The notes beneath the pieces were generated by a model. The model did not search any database, had not been told where the DNA came from, and saw only the letters and a program-made list of their open reading frames with translations. From Pseudomaricurvus alkylphenolicus (GTDB lineage: Bacteria; Pseudomonadota; Gammaproteobacteria; Pseudomonadales; Cellvibrionaceae), in the NCBI RefSeq assembly GCF_011683955.1, contig NZ_JAAQPI010000004.1:496001-560000 (forward strand): 64,000 nt of DNA, in the 5' to 3' direction. A program made the translations under genes and the position numbers. Below are positions 19,042 to 29,426 of the stretch, in pieces. Numbering within the stretch: the first letter of the stretch is position 1; the number at the start of each line of letters is the position of its first letter.

Positions 19042-22000
19042 ATGAAAATACAACGGCTTTTTAACACGGTACTGATTGCCAACCGTGGCGCCATTGCCAC
19101 CCGCATTATCCGTACCCTGAAACGACTCGGCATACGCGCGGTAGCGGTCTACAACGAGGCCGACGCCCAATCCCTGCATGTGCAGCAAGCCGATGAGGCT
19201 ATCAACCTGGGCTCCGGCAGTGCCGCCGACACCTATCTAGACGTAGAGAAAATTCTCCAGGCCGCCGCCGACACTGGCGCCGAGGCCATCCACCCCGGAT
19301 ACGGTTTTTTGAGCGAAAACACTGACTTCGTGCAGGCCTGTGAAGCTCAGAACATTGCCTTTATCGGACCCACCGCCCAACAGATGACACTGTTCGGACT
19401 CAAGCACCAGGCCCGCGAGTTGGCGATACAGGCCGACGTGCCCCTGGTGCCCGGGTCACCTCTGCTGCAGGAACTGAGCGAAGCCCTGGATTGGGCCAAC
19501 GACGTGGGTTACCCGATCATGCTGAAGAGCACCGCCGGCGGTGGCGGTATTGGCATGCAAGTGTGCCACGATCACGACGAGTTAAAAGGCGCTTGGCAAA
19601 GTGTGAAGCGCCTTGGCGAAAACTACTTCGCCAACGACGGTGTGTTCTTGGAAAAGTATGTGGCTAACGCCCGTCATATTGAAGTGCAGGTTTTTGGCGA
19701 TGGCCAGGGAACGGCGATTTCCTTTGGCGAACGCGATTGTTCCGCCCAGCGGCGCAATCAGAAAGTGATCGAGGAAACCCCTGCGCCAAACCTGGCTGAA
19801 GAAAAACGCGAGCAACTGCACCGTACAGCTGAACGCTTGATGGCTTCGGTTAACTATCGCAATGCCGGTACCGTGGAGTTTATTTACGACGTCGACAGTG
19901 ATCAATTTTATTTCCTTGAAGTGAACACCCGTCTGCAAGTTGAGCACGGAGTTACTGAGGAAGTGTGGGGCGTAGACCTGGTGGAACTGATGCTCAAGCA
20001 GGCCGCCGGTGTACTGGGCGACTTGCAGGCTTTGAAAGCCCAGTGCCAACCTCGCGGTCACGCTGTACAAGTGCGTGTTTACGCCGAAGACCCGAACCAG
20101 GACTTCCGACCCAGCGCCGGTTTGCTCTCGGAGGTGAGTTGGCCAGAGGCGGAGGGCCTGCGCATTGACCACTGGATTGAATCAGGCACCCAAGTACCCG
20201 CCCTGTTTGATCCCATGCTGGCGAAGGTGATCGTGCACGCTAACAACCGTGAAACAGCACTGGCCCGGCTCAACGCCCATCTAAGCGAGAGCGCCATCTA
20301 CGGGATCGAGACCAACCGCGACTATGTGCGCAGTGTTTTGCAGTCCCCGGTATGCACCGATGGACGACTGCTCACTCGCAGCTTGGCCACACACAGCTTT
20401 TACCCGGCGACCTTCCAGGTGCTCAATGCCGGCACCCAAACCACGGTCCAAGACTACCCTGGTCGTCAGCACCTATGGCATATCGGAGTCCCACCATCGG
20501 GGCCCATGGACTCCCTGTCCTTTCGTCTCGCCAACCAACTGGTGGGCAATGACAGTGAGGCCGCCGCCCTGGAAATCACCCTTAACGGTCCCACCCTGCA
20601 ATTCAACCGGAACTGCTGCGTTGCGATAACCGGTGCGTCAATAGAAGCCGAGCTGGATGGCCAGGCGGTAGCCTTGCAGCAAACCCTGTACATCAACGCC
20701 GGCCAAACCCTGCGCCTGGGCAAAGTGCAAAACAGCGGCAGCCGCTCTTATTTGGCAGTGGCCGGTGGTATCCAATGCCCGGATTACCTGGGCTCCAAGT
20801 CTACCTTTGCCCTCGGCCAGTTTGGGGGGCACGCAGGCCGTGCTCTGAGGGTAGGAGACGTGCTGCACTTCGCGCCCGATACCACGCAGCCCCCCATCCG
20901 TAAACTGAGCGACAGGCAGCAACCGTCCCTACCCAAGTGCTGGACCCTGCGTGTGATCTACGGTCCCCATGGCGCCCCGGACTTTTTCACCGACACTGCT
21001 ATTGAAGAATTTTTCAACCATGAGTGGGAGGTACACTACAATTCCAGTCGCACCGGCGTGCGCCTTATCGGACCCAAGCCTGAATGGGCGCGCGAAACCG
21101 GCGGGGAAGCGGGCCTGCACCCCTCAAACATCCACGATAACGCCTACGCCTTTGGCACCGTGGATTTTACCGGCGACATGCCCGTCATCCTCGGCCCGGA
21201 CGGCCCCTCCCTCGGCGGTTTCGTCTGCCCCGCCACGGTGATTCAAGCCGACTTGTGGAAGCTGGGCCAATTGAAAGCCGGCGCCAGGCTTCGCTTTCAA
21301 CCGGTGAGTTTGGCGCAAGCATTAGCGCTGCAAGAACAACAGGAAAAACTGATTGCCGAACTGGGCGACCAGCGCCAGATCGATGCCCCAACAGAGATCG
21401 CACCGCTCACCATTAAAGAGCTGGGCAGCCCCATCGTCGCCCGAGGCAGAGTGGCAGACGAAGAAGTGGTCTACCGTGTGGCTGGCGATCACTTCCTGTT
21501 GATGGAACTGGGTCCCCAACAACTGGATATAGAACTGCGCTTCAAAGTGCACGCCTTGATGTTGTGGCTGCAGGATAACCCGCTGCCGGGTATCAAAGAG
21601 CTCACACCTGGCATTCGCTCCCTACAGATTCACTACCAGCCGTTGACACTGGACATAGATAGCCTGCTCACTCACCTGCAGGAAGCCTGTGAGAGTTTGC
21701 AGCAGGATCAAGATTTGAGCGTTCCCTCGCGCATTGTACATCTGCCTTTGAGTTGGGACGACGACGCTTGCCAAGAGGCCATTAGAAAGTACATGCAGTC
21801 GGTGCGCCCCGACGCACCCTGGTGCCCCAGCAACCTGGAGTTTATTCGCCGTATCAACGGCCTCGACAACATCGAAACGGTCAAGCGCATTGTTTTCGGC
21901 GCTGCCTACCTGGTGATGGGGCTCGGCGATGTGTACCTGGGCGCACCGGTTGCCACCCCTCTGGACCCACGTCAGCGCTTGGTGACCACCAAATACAACC

Positions 22001-22668
22001 CGGCCCGTACCTGGACTGCGGAAAACTCCGTCGGCATTGGCGGCGCCTACATGTGCGTGTACGGCATGGAGGGCCCTGGTGGTTACCAATTTGTCGGGCG
22101 CACCCTGCAGATGTGGAACCGCTATCGCCAGACCGAAGCCTTCAGCAAGCCCTGGCTACTGCGCTTTTTCGACCAGATCCGATTTTACCCGGTGAGCCCG
22201 GAAGAGCTGGAAACCATTCGCCGGGATTTCCCACTGGGCAAGTACCCGCTGAAGATCGAGGAAACCGAGTTCAACCTCGCCGACTACAACGACTTCTTGC
22301 AGCGGGAAGCCGATTCCATTGCGGCCTTCGAGCGGCAGCGCGAAACGGCCTTTGCTGAGGAGCTGGCAGACTGGAAAGCCAAGGGTCTGCTCACTTACCA
22401 GCAGGACGAAGGCGAGGCCAGCGAGGCGCCCGAACTTACCCTGCCGGAAGGTATCACCGGCGTAGATAGCCCGGTGTCCGGCAGCGTTTGGGAAATTCTG
22501 GTGGAGCCAGGCCAGCAGGTGGAAGCCGGCGAGCCGCTGATGATTCTTGAATCCATGAAAATGGAAATTGAAGTGCACGCCTCCTGCGCCGGCCGTATCG
22601 ACAATATATTGAAAGACAAAGGCCAGGCCGTGACCGCCGGGCAGAGCCTGATGTGGCTGGGCGCCTGA
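19042..22668 (+). CDS. Guanidine/urea carboxylase (biotin-dependent)
   Basis: 1208 residues carrying all modules. These are biotin carboxylase (about 1-450; NRGAIATRII start, ATP-grasp with MLKSTAGGGGIGM), KipA/AHS2-type carboxyltransferase (from about 460), the AHS1-type part (to about 1070), and a biotinyl carrier domain with ESMKM (biotin Lys about 1173). It carboxylates urea or guanidine using ATP and bicarbonate. The DUF1989 pair upstream favours guanidine. The ATG at 19042 follows AGGTAAG, and the frame opens eight codons earlier without a ribosome site. Full length, no damage seen. Confidence 0.93.
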   Translation: MKIQRLFNTVLIANRGAIATRIIRTLKRLGIRAVAVYNEADAQSLHVQQADEAINLGSGSAADTYLDVEKILQAAADTGAEAIHPGYGFLSENTDFVQACEAQNIAFIGPTAQQMTLFGLKHQARELAIQADVPLVPGSPLLQELSEALDWANDVGYPIMLKSTAGGGGIGMQVCHDHDELKGAWQSVKRLGENYFANDGVFLEKYVANARHIEVQVFGDGQGTAISFGERDCSAQRRNQKVIEETPAPNLAEEKREQLHRTAERLMASVNYRNAGTVEFIYDVDSDQFYFLEVNTRLQVEHGVTEEVWGVDLVELMLKQAAGVLGDLQALKAQCQPRGHAVQVRVYAEDPNQDFRPSAGLLSEVSWPEAEGLRIDHWIESGTQVPALFDPMLAKVIVHANNRETALARLNAHLSESAIYGIETNRDYVRSVLQSPVCTDGRLLTRSLATHSFYPATFQVLNAGTQTTVQDYPGRQHLWHIGVPPSGPMDSLSFRLANQLVGNDSEAAALEITLNGPTLQFNRNCCVAITGASIEAELDGQAVALQQTLYINAGQTLRLGKVQNSGSRSYLAVAGGIQCPDYLGSKSTFALGQFGGHAGRALRVGDVLHFAPDTTQPPIRKLSDRQQPSLPKCWTLRVIYGPHGAPDFFTDTAIEEFFNHEWEVHYNSSRTGVRLIGPKPEWARETGGEAGLHPSNIHDNAYAFGTVDFTGDMPVILGPDGPSLGGFVCPATVIQADLWKLGQLKAGARLRFQPVSLAQALALQEQQEKLIAELGDQRQIDAPTEIAPLTIKELGSPIVARGRVADEEVVYRVAGDHFLLMELGPQQLDIELRFKVHALMLWLQDNPLPGIKELTPGIRSLQIHYQPLTLDIDSLLTHLQEACESLQQDQDLSVPSRIVHLPLSWDDDACQEAIRKYMQSVRPDAPWCPSNLEFIRRINGLDNIETVKRIVFGAAYLVMGLGDVYLGAPVATPLDPRQRLVTTKYNPARTWTAENSVGIGGAYMCVYGMEGPGGYQFVGRTLQMWNRYRQTEAFSKPWLLRFFDQIRFYPVSPEELETIRRDFPLGKYPLKIEETEFNLADYNDFLQREADSIAAFERQRETAFAEELADWKAKGLLTYQQDEGEASEAPELTLPEGITGVDSPVSGSVWEILVEPGQQVEAGEPLMILESMKMEIEVHASCAGRIDNILKDKGQAVTAGQSLMWLGA

Positions 22669-22702
22669 AGCGCCCCGGCGACAAAGAATTGGGAGTTACC
22701 GA

Positions 22703-24514
22703 ATGACAGCACACAACCTCAGCCTCGGCGCACTGCGCCAGGCCTACGAAAGCGGCAGGCAAACCGCGCGTGAACTGATCACCGAATTGCGTCAACAGGC
22801 CCTTGCTCAAAGCGACTACAACGCCTGGATACACCTCCTGAGCGAAGTCGAGCTGGAGCCCTACCTGGCGCGACTGGACAGTGAATGCATCGATAACCTG
22901 CCACTTTATGGTGTGCCCTTTGCCATCAAAGACAACATCGATCTGGCCAACATCCCCACCACCGCCGCCTGCCCCGACTTTACCTACACCCCGGATGAAT
23001 CCGCGGTCGTGGTGGCGACCTTGATTGCCGCCGGCGCGGTACCTTTGGGTAAAACCAATCTCGATCAATTCGCCACCGGCCTGGTGGGTGTGCGCTCTCC
23101 CTATGGCGAGGGCAAAAACAGTTTGAATCCGGACTACGTCTCCGGTGGTAGCAGCGCCGGTTCCGCCATCGCCACCGCCCTGGGCCAGGTGAGTTTTGCC
23201 CTCGGAACAGACACCGCCGGCTCCGGCCGAGTACCTGCGGTATTCAACAACCTCATCGGCCACAAACCCAGCAAGGGCCTGCTCAGCAACCGCGGCCTAG
23301 TGCCCGCCTGTCGCAGTTTGGACTGCATCAGTTTGATGACCCTCAATTGTGAAGACGCCGCCGCCCTGATGGACATCGTCGCCCAATACGATCCGGAAGA
23401 TACCTACTCACGCCCCAATCCACACTTCAACAGAGCACGGTATTTTGGCGGACATCCGTCTGATAGTTTCTGTTTTGCCATTCCCGCCGAGCCCTTCTTT
23501 GCGGGCAACCGTGAAACCCAGGCCCTGTTCGAACACAGCGTTGAACGACTCTGCGCCCTGGGTGGCGAAGTGAAGCGCATCGACTTCGAACCCTTCGAAG
23601 AAGCGGCGCGCCTGCTCTATGAAGGGCCCTGGGTTTGCGAGCGCGCCCTGGCCACCGAGGGAGTTCAGGCCAGCAAAATGCTGCCTGTGATTGCCGAAAT
23701 CATCAGTCAGGCACAAAGCAAAAGCGGCACCGACGCCTTCGCCGCCCAATACCGCCTGGCTGAACTCAAGCGCCACTGCAACAGCTTAATAGCCGAGTTT
23801 GATTTTGTGTTAACACCCACTTGCCCCACTCAGTTCACCCGCGCCGAATTGGCCGAGCAGCCCATCGCCCGTAACTCCGTCCTCGGTACCTACACTAACT
23901 TCGTCAACCTGCTGGACTATGCCGCCACCGCCGTACCCGTGGGTTTTACCCGCTGTGGAGTAGGCTGGGGCGTGACCCTGTTTGCGCACGCTTTTAGCGA
24001 TATCAAGTTGCTGACTTACGCCAACCTGCTTCACCGCGACCGCGCTTTGCCCTTGGGGGCCACCGGTATCAAAGCCCCTCCTCGCACAGCCACTCCCGGC
24101 CCGCAGACGCCGAGCGAAACCGTCGAGCTGGTGGTGTGCGGCGCGCACCTGGAAGGCCAGCCGCTGAACTGGCAACTGACCGAACGGGGCGGAACACGCC
24201 TGGCGCAAATCTACTCCGCGCCCGCCTACCAGTTATACGCGTTGAGCGACGGCAAACGTCCGGGCATGGTGCGCAACGAAGAACAAGGCGCGGCTATTGA
24301 GGTGGAAGTGTGGTCCCTGCCCATGGACAGCTTGGGCAGTTTTGTGGCCGCCATACCCTCTCCGCTTGGCATCGGTAAAGTGGAGCTGGAAGACGGCCGT
24401 TGGCTCAGCGGATTTATCTGCGAAGCCAGTGGACTGATCAACGCCATCGACATCACCGCCTTTGGCGGCTGGCGTGCCTGGCGGGCCCACAAAACTGCGG
24501 AATCAAAACCGTAA
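22703..24514 (+). CDS. atzF: Allophanate hydrolase
   Basis: 603 residues, typical two-domain length. The N-terminal amidase-signature domain has Lys76 (FAIKDN), the cis-Ser near 150 (SGGSSAGSA) and the nucleophile Ser174 (TAGSGR). The C-terminal domain (about 470-600) is the allophanate-hydrolase-specific extension. It splits allophanate to two ammonia and two CO2 (through N-carboxycarbamate), completing the guanidine or urea route started by the carboxylase 34 bases upstream. GGGAG precedes the ATG. Confidence 0.93.
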   Translation: MTAHNLSLGALRQAYESGRQTARELITELRQQALAQSDYNAWIHLLSEVELEPYLARLDSECIDNLPLYGVPFAIKDNIDLANIPTTAACPDFTYTPDESAVVVATLIAAGAVPLGKTNLDQFATGLVGVRSPYGEGKNSLNPDYVSGGSSAGSAIATALGQVSFALGTDTAGSGRVPAVFNNLIGHKPSKGLLSNRGLVPACRSLDCISLMTLNCEDAAALMDIVAQYDPEDTYSRPNPHFNRARYFGGHPSDSFCFAIPAEPFFAGNRETQALFEHSVERLCALGGEVKRIDFEPFEEAARLLYEGPWVCERALATEGVQASKMLPVIAEIISQAQSKSGTDAFAAQYRLAELKRHCNSLIAEFDFVLTPTCPTQFTRAELAEQPIARNSVLGTYTNFVNLLDYAATAVPVGFTRCGVGWGVTLFAHAFSDIKLLTYANLLHRDRALPLGATGIKAPPRTATPGPQTPSETVELVVCGAHLEGQPLNWQLTERGGTRLAQIYSAPAYQLYALSDGKRPGMVRNEEQGAAIEVEVWSLPMDSLGSFVAAIPSPLGIGKVELEDGRWLSGFICEASGLINAIDITAFGGWRAWRAHKTAESKP

Positions 24515-24547
24515 GAAAACAAAACTACCCACAGATATGGTTTAAAT

Positions 24548-25318
24548 ATGACAATAAAGATAGCCGATAAATGGTTCGAAATACGTAAATTGGGTGACGG
24601 CATTACTCATATATGGGAGCCTCATGTGCATCCATTGGTGCGTTGTAACATATGGCATGTTCGTGGCTCTGAGCGAGACATGCTTGTGGACACAGGGCTA
24701 GGTATTGCGAGTTTGAAGGAGGCTGCCCGTGAGATTTTTGATAAACCATTGGATGTTGTTACGACTCATACTCACTATGACCACATAGGTGGGCATTGTG
24801 AATTCGATAACTGCACAGTCCATGAGGCCGAAGCGGGGGAACTATCCAGCCCGGATGTAGAAGCCTCTTTGGAGGGTGATGCCGTTAAAGAATTTCTGGA
24901 TTCCATTGGCCAAACGGGATATGAAATAGAAGGTGATTTGATATCGCAGTTACCGTACGAAGGTTATGATCTCAAGCAATACCGTGTTTCTCCAACCAAA
25001 CCGACGCGTATTGTTAAAGATGGCGATACCGTCGACCTCGGTAATCGTCAATTCAAGATTGTTCATCTACCGGGGCATTCACCCGGAAGCATAGGTCTCT
25101 GGGAAGCATCTACTAAGATTTTATTTTCTGGTGATGCCATCTACGATGGTCCTCTGGTTGATAAGCTGCCAGGTTCGAATGTCGAAGAATATGTCGAAAC
25201 CATGTATAAGCTTCGTGAGCTGCCGGTGAGTGTCGTGCATGCGGGTCACGAGCCAAGTTTTGGACGAGAGCGACTTGTTGAGATCTGCAATGCTTACATA
25301 AACGGGAAGAAAGCCTAG
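24548..25318 (+). CDS. MBL-fold metallo-hydrolase
   Basis: 256 residues of the metallo-beta-lactamase fold. Zinc ligands are visible in THTHYDHIGGH (HxHxDH), HLPGHSPGS, FSGDAIYDG and the late VHAGHEP. The substrate is unknown; family members hydrolyse thioesters, lactones and phosphodiesters. It follows allophanate hydrolase by 33 bases but has a clearly lower GC content, so it may belong to the older surrounding cluster rather than to the guanidine operon. It converges with the MalT-like regulator. Confidence 0.85.
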   Translation: MTIKIADKWFEIRKLGDGITHIWEPHVHPLVRCNIWHVRGSERDMLVDTGLGIASLKEAAREIFDKPLDVVTTHTHYDHIGGHCEFDNCTVHEAEAGELSSPDVEASLEGDAVKEFLDSIGQTGYEIEGDLISQLPYEGYDLKQYRVSPTKPTRIVKDGDTVDLGNRQFKIVHLPGHSPGSIGLWEASTKILFSGDAIYDGPLVDKLPGSNVEEYVETMYKLRELPVSVVHAGHEPSFGRERLVEICNAYINGKKA

Positions 25319-25333
25319 GATCAGGGTGGCCAG

Positions 25334-25360
25334 CCTCAACATCCAGGTACCTTATTGAGG
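25334..25360. terminator. Weak hairpin between convergent genes
   Basis: CCTCAA (25334-25339) pairs with TTGAGG (25355-25360) between the MBL hydrolase (+) and the regulator (-). The stem is short and there is no T-run, so a terminator role is only possible. Confidence 0.3.
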
Positions 25361-25367
25361 ATTTGCG

Positions 25368-28016
25368 TTATGGAGAAACGATACCCAGTTTCCTCGCCGC
25401 TTCAACCGCAGCGATGCGTTTGTTGACTCCAAGCTTTCGAAACAAGTTCTTGAGGTGAAATTTGACCGTGTTTTCACTGGTCTCTAACCGAGAGGCGATG
25501 GTCTTATTGGGCAAGCCTTCTCTGAGCATCACCAGTATCTGGTGCTCCCTTTCGCTTAGCAGTGATGGTTTTGCGTCTTCAGACTGTGGCGACTGACCAG
25601 AATAAGTCATCAGTTTGGTGATTTTCTCAACGTGTTCTGGCATTGCCTCTTTCAGGTACTCCAACAGGGGTAACACCGGCGCACCCGTAGAAGCCACCCA
25701 CTGCTGTGCATTGGCGCGGTGAATCCAATCCAGCAACGGTAGCAGGTTGTTGGTCGCGCTTTCGGTATTGCCCTTGCTGAATTCATAGCCCGCTTTCCAC
25801 AGATCTTTTTCAGCGTTAAAGAGTGGGATGTTGCGCGTTTCCCAGCGATTGAGATGACGGGCAAACGTACTGCCCCGCTCCCGCTGCCAGAGGCATTGCA
25901 ATCGTAGTCTGTCGTATTGGTGATTCACTTGCCACCAAAAGGAGCAATCGCGCCAGTTGTCTGGCAGCTGAGGATTGACCGTCTTGGTCAGGTATTCCAA
26001 GGCTCCCGGCGCGTCCCCTTCTTTGATCATCAGCTCTGTTCTTAGAAGCAGCAAGTACAGCTGAAACCGGATTAAATCTCGCGTGCAGGCAACCTCCATG
26101 CCTTTTTCCAGCGCCTGAACCGCTTGCGCATAGCCTTTGCTGTCGTAGTTTGATCGAACTTCGGCTTCGTAGCCATATAGGTAGGGGTAGTGCCATCCGT
26201 CCCTGGCGGACACCAGTTCCAGGTACGGGTGGAGAGTAGCCTCGCACAATGCGCTTCTATTGGTGTAATAGTAGAGATCGGCGACCATGACTTTGCCGGC
26301 GGACGCCACGCCGCTGAGGGGACCATAGCCCTCTTCGGCCAACTGGATACCTCGTTGATAGTTGTTTTCCGATTGCTCCCAGTCCATGCGGTACCAATCG
26401 CACAGGCCGAGATAGTAGTAAAAGTAAATTCGGGCATAGGGTGCGTTTTCACCGAGGGTGTCTAATGCGTTATTGAGCTCGACGATGGCGCCGTCAATGT
26501 CCCCGATGTGCAGATGACTGGCGACGGCGCCCGTAAAGATCACCACCAGCAATTCATCGGGTTGTTTGTTCGGTGCCGAGGCATAGGCTTGGAGCTCTTT
26601 CACCTTTTTCGGATTCAGCATCGTGTCTTGATAGAGATCTACCACAAACTCAAGCGCCAGTTGCCCTGCCGAGTTGACGTATGGCTGCGACTCGGCGAGT
26701 GTTCGAACGGCCTTTAATTCCTCTCTGGCCTGCTGCAGCTGCCCGGCTTTAACCAGTAGGGTGACGCGGCAGGATTTCACCGTGATGCTCTCGTAATCCG
26801 GCGGAAAACACTGAAGCACGTTGCGCATCACGCCTTCGCCGATGGTTGACAGGGCCGTCCAGCCTCCGGCGTCCTGCAGGAATTCTTCCGCCTTTTGGTA
26901 CTCTTTGACCGAGCACAGTAATTTGATGGCGGGCAGTAGCTCCCCTTCGTTGCGGTACCACTTGGCGGCTTTGATGCGAAACCGATACAGCGCCTCGTCG
27001 GAGTATTTTTGAATACACTCCATTTCAAGAAAATTGCGGAACACCTGCTGGTAACGAAACTGTGGATGGCGGCCACCGCTTTTGATCAACAGGGGTTTTA
27101 AGCGAAGCAGCCGATCGAGCAGGTATCGGCCGTCGTTTCTGCTCCTAATACAGTCTGCCAGGGATACCGAAAAGCTCTCCAAAAATGAGGTTTCCAGCAG
27201 GAAGTCGTATTCTTCCGCCGACACATCGGAGAGTATTTGCTCGGACAGGTAGTCGGCAATCACGGAATGATCGAGTTGGTCATTGCTTAAGTAGTCGGAT
27301 TGACCACGGCCCTGTTCGTGCAGCTTCGCCAGCTGCAGGGCGGCGGGCCAACCGGCGGTTTTCTCCAGCAGCTCAGTGATGCGACTGTCGTTAACCGCGT
27401 CTTGAAAAAAGGCCGAGACCTCGTCTCGGTCAAAGATCAGGTCTTTGTCATCGAGCTCAGCCACAAGGCCGTGCAGTCGCAGTGAGGAAACCGGCAGATC
27501 CGGTTTAACCCTGCTGGCAATCACCAGTTGCCAATGCTCGGGCAACGCCTGAATAAGCTGCCAAACCACCTGATTGAGCGCGTCGTTTTCAACCAGGTGA
27601 TAATCATCGAGGAAAAGCACGCCGGGTTCTTGCTCGCTGAGTGTATCGCCCAGAGCGGAGATCACCAATTTGATGGGTGCTTCGATAAACCCCAGGCCAA
27701 TCACCTGTGCCAGTTCGCCAAGTTCAACACCGGCCTCTTTAACCGCCATCAATAGATAGGCCAGCAGTTGCTGCGGGTCGGCATCATCGGGGTCCAGGTT
27801 TACCCAGGCTTTGAAGTGTACCCGTTTGGTTTCATCCAACCACTGGCTGACCAGGCATGTTTTGCCAAACCCCGCCGGTGCCACAATCAGCAACAGGGGT
27901 TTGTTGATCTGGTCGTCGATGCGCTCCAGTAAGCGCTCTCGCCGAACCAGATCAATCTGATAATGGGGAATACGGACCTTGTAGTGTGAATTCCAGTTAA
28001 TGGGGACTTTGGGCAT
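25368..28016 (-). CDS. MalT-like LuxR family ATP-binding regulator (1)
   Basis: 882 residues of the large STAND/MalT class. The N-terminal NTPase has a Walker A at about 46-53 (APAGFGKT) and a Walker B-like VLFLDDYHLV; tetratricopeptide-like helices follow, and a C-terminal LuxR helix-turn-helix (LSEREHQILVMLREGLPNKTIA, ENTVKFHLKNLFRKL) ends the protein. Inducer binding to the sensor region should trigger ATP-dependent oligomerisation and activation. I start at the ATG at 28016, which overlaps the permease stop by 20 bases. It probably controls hydantoin module A, upstream on the same strand. Confidence 0.9.
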   Translation of the reverse strand: MPKVPINWNSHYKVRIPHYQIDLVRRERLLERIDDQINKPLLLIVAPAGFGKTCLVSQWLDETKRVHFKAWVNLDPDDADPQQLLAYLLMAVKEAGVELGELAQVIGLGFIEAPIKLVISALGDTLSEQEPGVLFLDDYHLVENDALNQVVWQLIQALPEHWQLVIASRVKPDLPVSSLRLHGLVAELDDKDLIFDRDEVSAFFQDAVNDSRITELLEKTAGWPAALQLAKLHEQGRGQSDYLSNDQLDHSVIADYLSEQILSDVSAEEYDFLLETSFLESFSVSLADCIRSRNDGRYLLDRLLRLKPLLIKSGGRHPQFRYQQVFRNFLEMECIQKYSDEALYRFRIKAAKWYRNEGELLPAIKLLCSVKEYQKAEEFLQDAGGWTALSTIGEGVMRNVLQCFPPDYESITVKSCRVTLLVKAGQLQQAREELKAVRTLAESQPYVNSAGQLALEFVVDLYQDTMLNPKKVKELQAYASAPNKQPDELLVVIFTGAVASHLHIGDIDGAIVELNNALDTLGENAPYARIYFYYYLGLCDWYRMDWEQSENNYQRGIQLAEEGYGPLSGVASAGKVMVADLYYYTNRSALCEATLHPYLELVSARDGWHYPYLYGYEAEVRSNYDSKGYAQAVQALEKGMEVACTRDLIRFQLYLLLLRTELMIKEGDAPGALEYLTKTVNPQLPDNWRDCSFWWQVNHQYDRLRLQCLWQRERGSTFARHLNRWETRNIPLFNAEKDLWKAGYEFSKGNTESATNNLLPLLDWIHRANAQQWVASTGAPVLPLLEYLKEAMPEHVEKITKLMTYSGQSPQSEDAKPSLLSEREHQILVMLREGLPNKTIASRLETSENTVKFHLKNLFRKLGVNKRIAAVEAARKLGIVSP

Positions 28017-29355
28017 TGATGCGTTGACTATCCGGTGACAAGTGTCTTGAATTTCGGTTAAGCACCCAGTAACTGAGGCCACCTGTAAGCATAGCATCAC
28101 AAGCGGGAACTGTTGTTATTTGCAGCAACGACTCTGAGCTCAACAACCCTGCCAAGATCCCGCAAACCCAGGCCAGGTAAGCACGCCAGTTAACCGGGGG
28201 TTGGCTGGCCAAGGTGTGCAGTTCATAGCGCGAGCGGCGCAACCGGTAAAAATCGACCAGATAAATGCCAGCCAAGGGGGGAATGGCAACCCCAAGGATC
28301 AGCAGAAAATCCACGAAATATTCCATGATACCCAGTAACCCAAAGGCTCCGCCCAATACACCACAGGCTAAGGTGATGACCCCATCAGGGACACGTGGCA
28401 GTACCTGTGCAATGCCCAGTGATGCCGAATAGAGGTTATTGGTGTTGGTGGTCCAGGTGGCCAGAATCATGATCACCAGGGCCGGGGCACCGAGCCCGGT
28501 CTGATACAAGTTGTTCATAAGGTCTTTTTCACCCGTCACCAGGCTCGGTATGCCTGCGGCGATCAGAATCAATAGTGAGCCGCTGCCGTAGCTCAACAGT
28601 GAGCCGATGAGGCTGTCTTTTGAACCTCTGGAAAAGCGGCTCATGTCGGAGACGATGGTGGCACCGACCATAAACGCCCCCACGATGGCCGATACCGCAA
28701 TGCTGAACTCAGACAACGGGCCCTTGTGACCTGGTATCGCGAGCACCTCGGCGAGGCTGTAATCCGACATCAATGTCACCACGCTGCTCAGCAGTACCAA
28801 TAACATCAGCGGCACAGCCAAACGTGACAAACGCTCGATGGCGCTAAACCCAAACACCGCGGTGCACACCATCAATAAGCTGCCGAGGGCGGTGTACAGT
28901 GCCGACGGAAAGTCGAGCGCAAACAGTTCCAGCACGGCCTGCTGGCAGGCTTGACCAAAGAGCGTGGCCGTCACCCCAAACCAGCCAAATAGGGAAAGCG
29001 ACAACAGCAGATTGACGTACTTGGCCCCCTGCTGACCAAAGGGAAATTGCAAAATATTGTAGGTGGACAGTCGGCACTTGGCACCGACCAGCATGGTAAG
29101 AATGGCGACCACGGTCAGAATTGCACCGGCGCAGACGATGGCTGCCAGCCCCTGCAGGGCGCCAAGGGCGAACATCACTTCAGCGCCGACCAAAAACGCT
29201 GGCAGGGTGATGGAAATACCGACAATCACCATGGCGATTTTCCAACCGCTGACGGTTTCGCGGTCTGGAATAGGACTGTTGGAGTGGTTGTTGAATGTGT
29301 TTGCTGTGGGCAAGGCATGCGCCGCTGCCTGCTCAAATTGAGTTGGGTCTTGCAA
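27997..29355 (-). CDS. NCS1 family permease (cytosine/purine/hydantoin type)
   Basis: 452 residues with about twelve hydrophobic segments. The opening VGISITLPAFLVGAEV and the later LPFGQQGAKY-type region match the nucleobase-cation-symport-1 family, which includes CodB and the hydantoin transporter Mhp1. I favour a TTG start at 29355, preceded by AAGGGAG at seven bases, over a GTG at 29409 with no ribosome site. Lying between a TonB receptor and a regulator and next to DUF917/HyuA genes, it is a candidate inner-membrane importer for a hydantoin-like ring compound. The ligand is inferred from context only. Confidence 0.85.
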   Translation of the reverse strand: MQDPTQFEQAAAHALPTANTFNNHSNSPIPDRETVSGWKIAMVIVGISITLPAFLVGAEVMFALGALQGLAAIVCAGAILTVVAILTMLVGAKCRLSTYNILQFPFGQQGAKYVNLLLSLSLFGWFGVTATLFGQACQQAVLELFALDFPSALYTALGSLLMVCTAVFGFSAIERLSRLAVPLMLLVLLSSVVTLMSDYSLAEVLAIPGHKGPLSEFSIAVSAIVGAFMVGATIVSDMSRFSRGSKDSLIGSLLSYGSGSLLILIAAGIPSLVTGEKDLMNNLYQTGLGAPALVIMILATWTTNTNNLYSASLGIAQVLPRVPDGVITLACGVLGGAFGLLGIMEYFVDFLLILGVAIPPLAGIYLVDFYRLRRSRYELHTLASQPPVNWRAYLAWVCGILAGLLSSESLLQITTVPACDAMLTGGLSYWVLNRNSRHLSPDSQRINAQSPH

Positions 29356-29426
29356 GGTTCTGCTCCCTTGGGACAAAAAAGGGGCTGCCCTCTCGCAGGA
29401 GGACAGCACAGAGACATCCGACAGGA

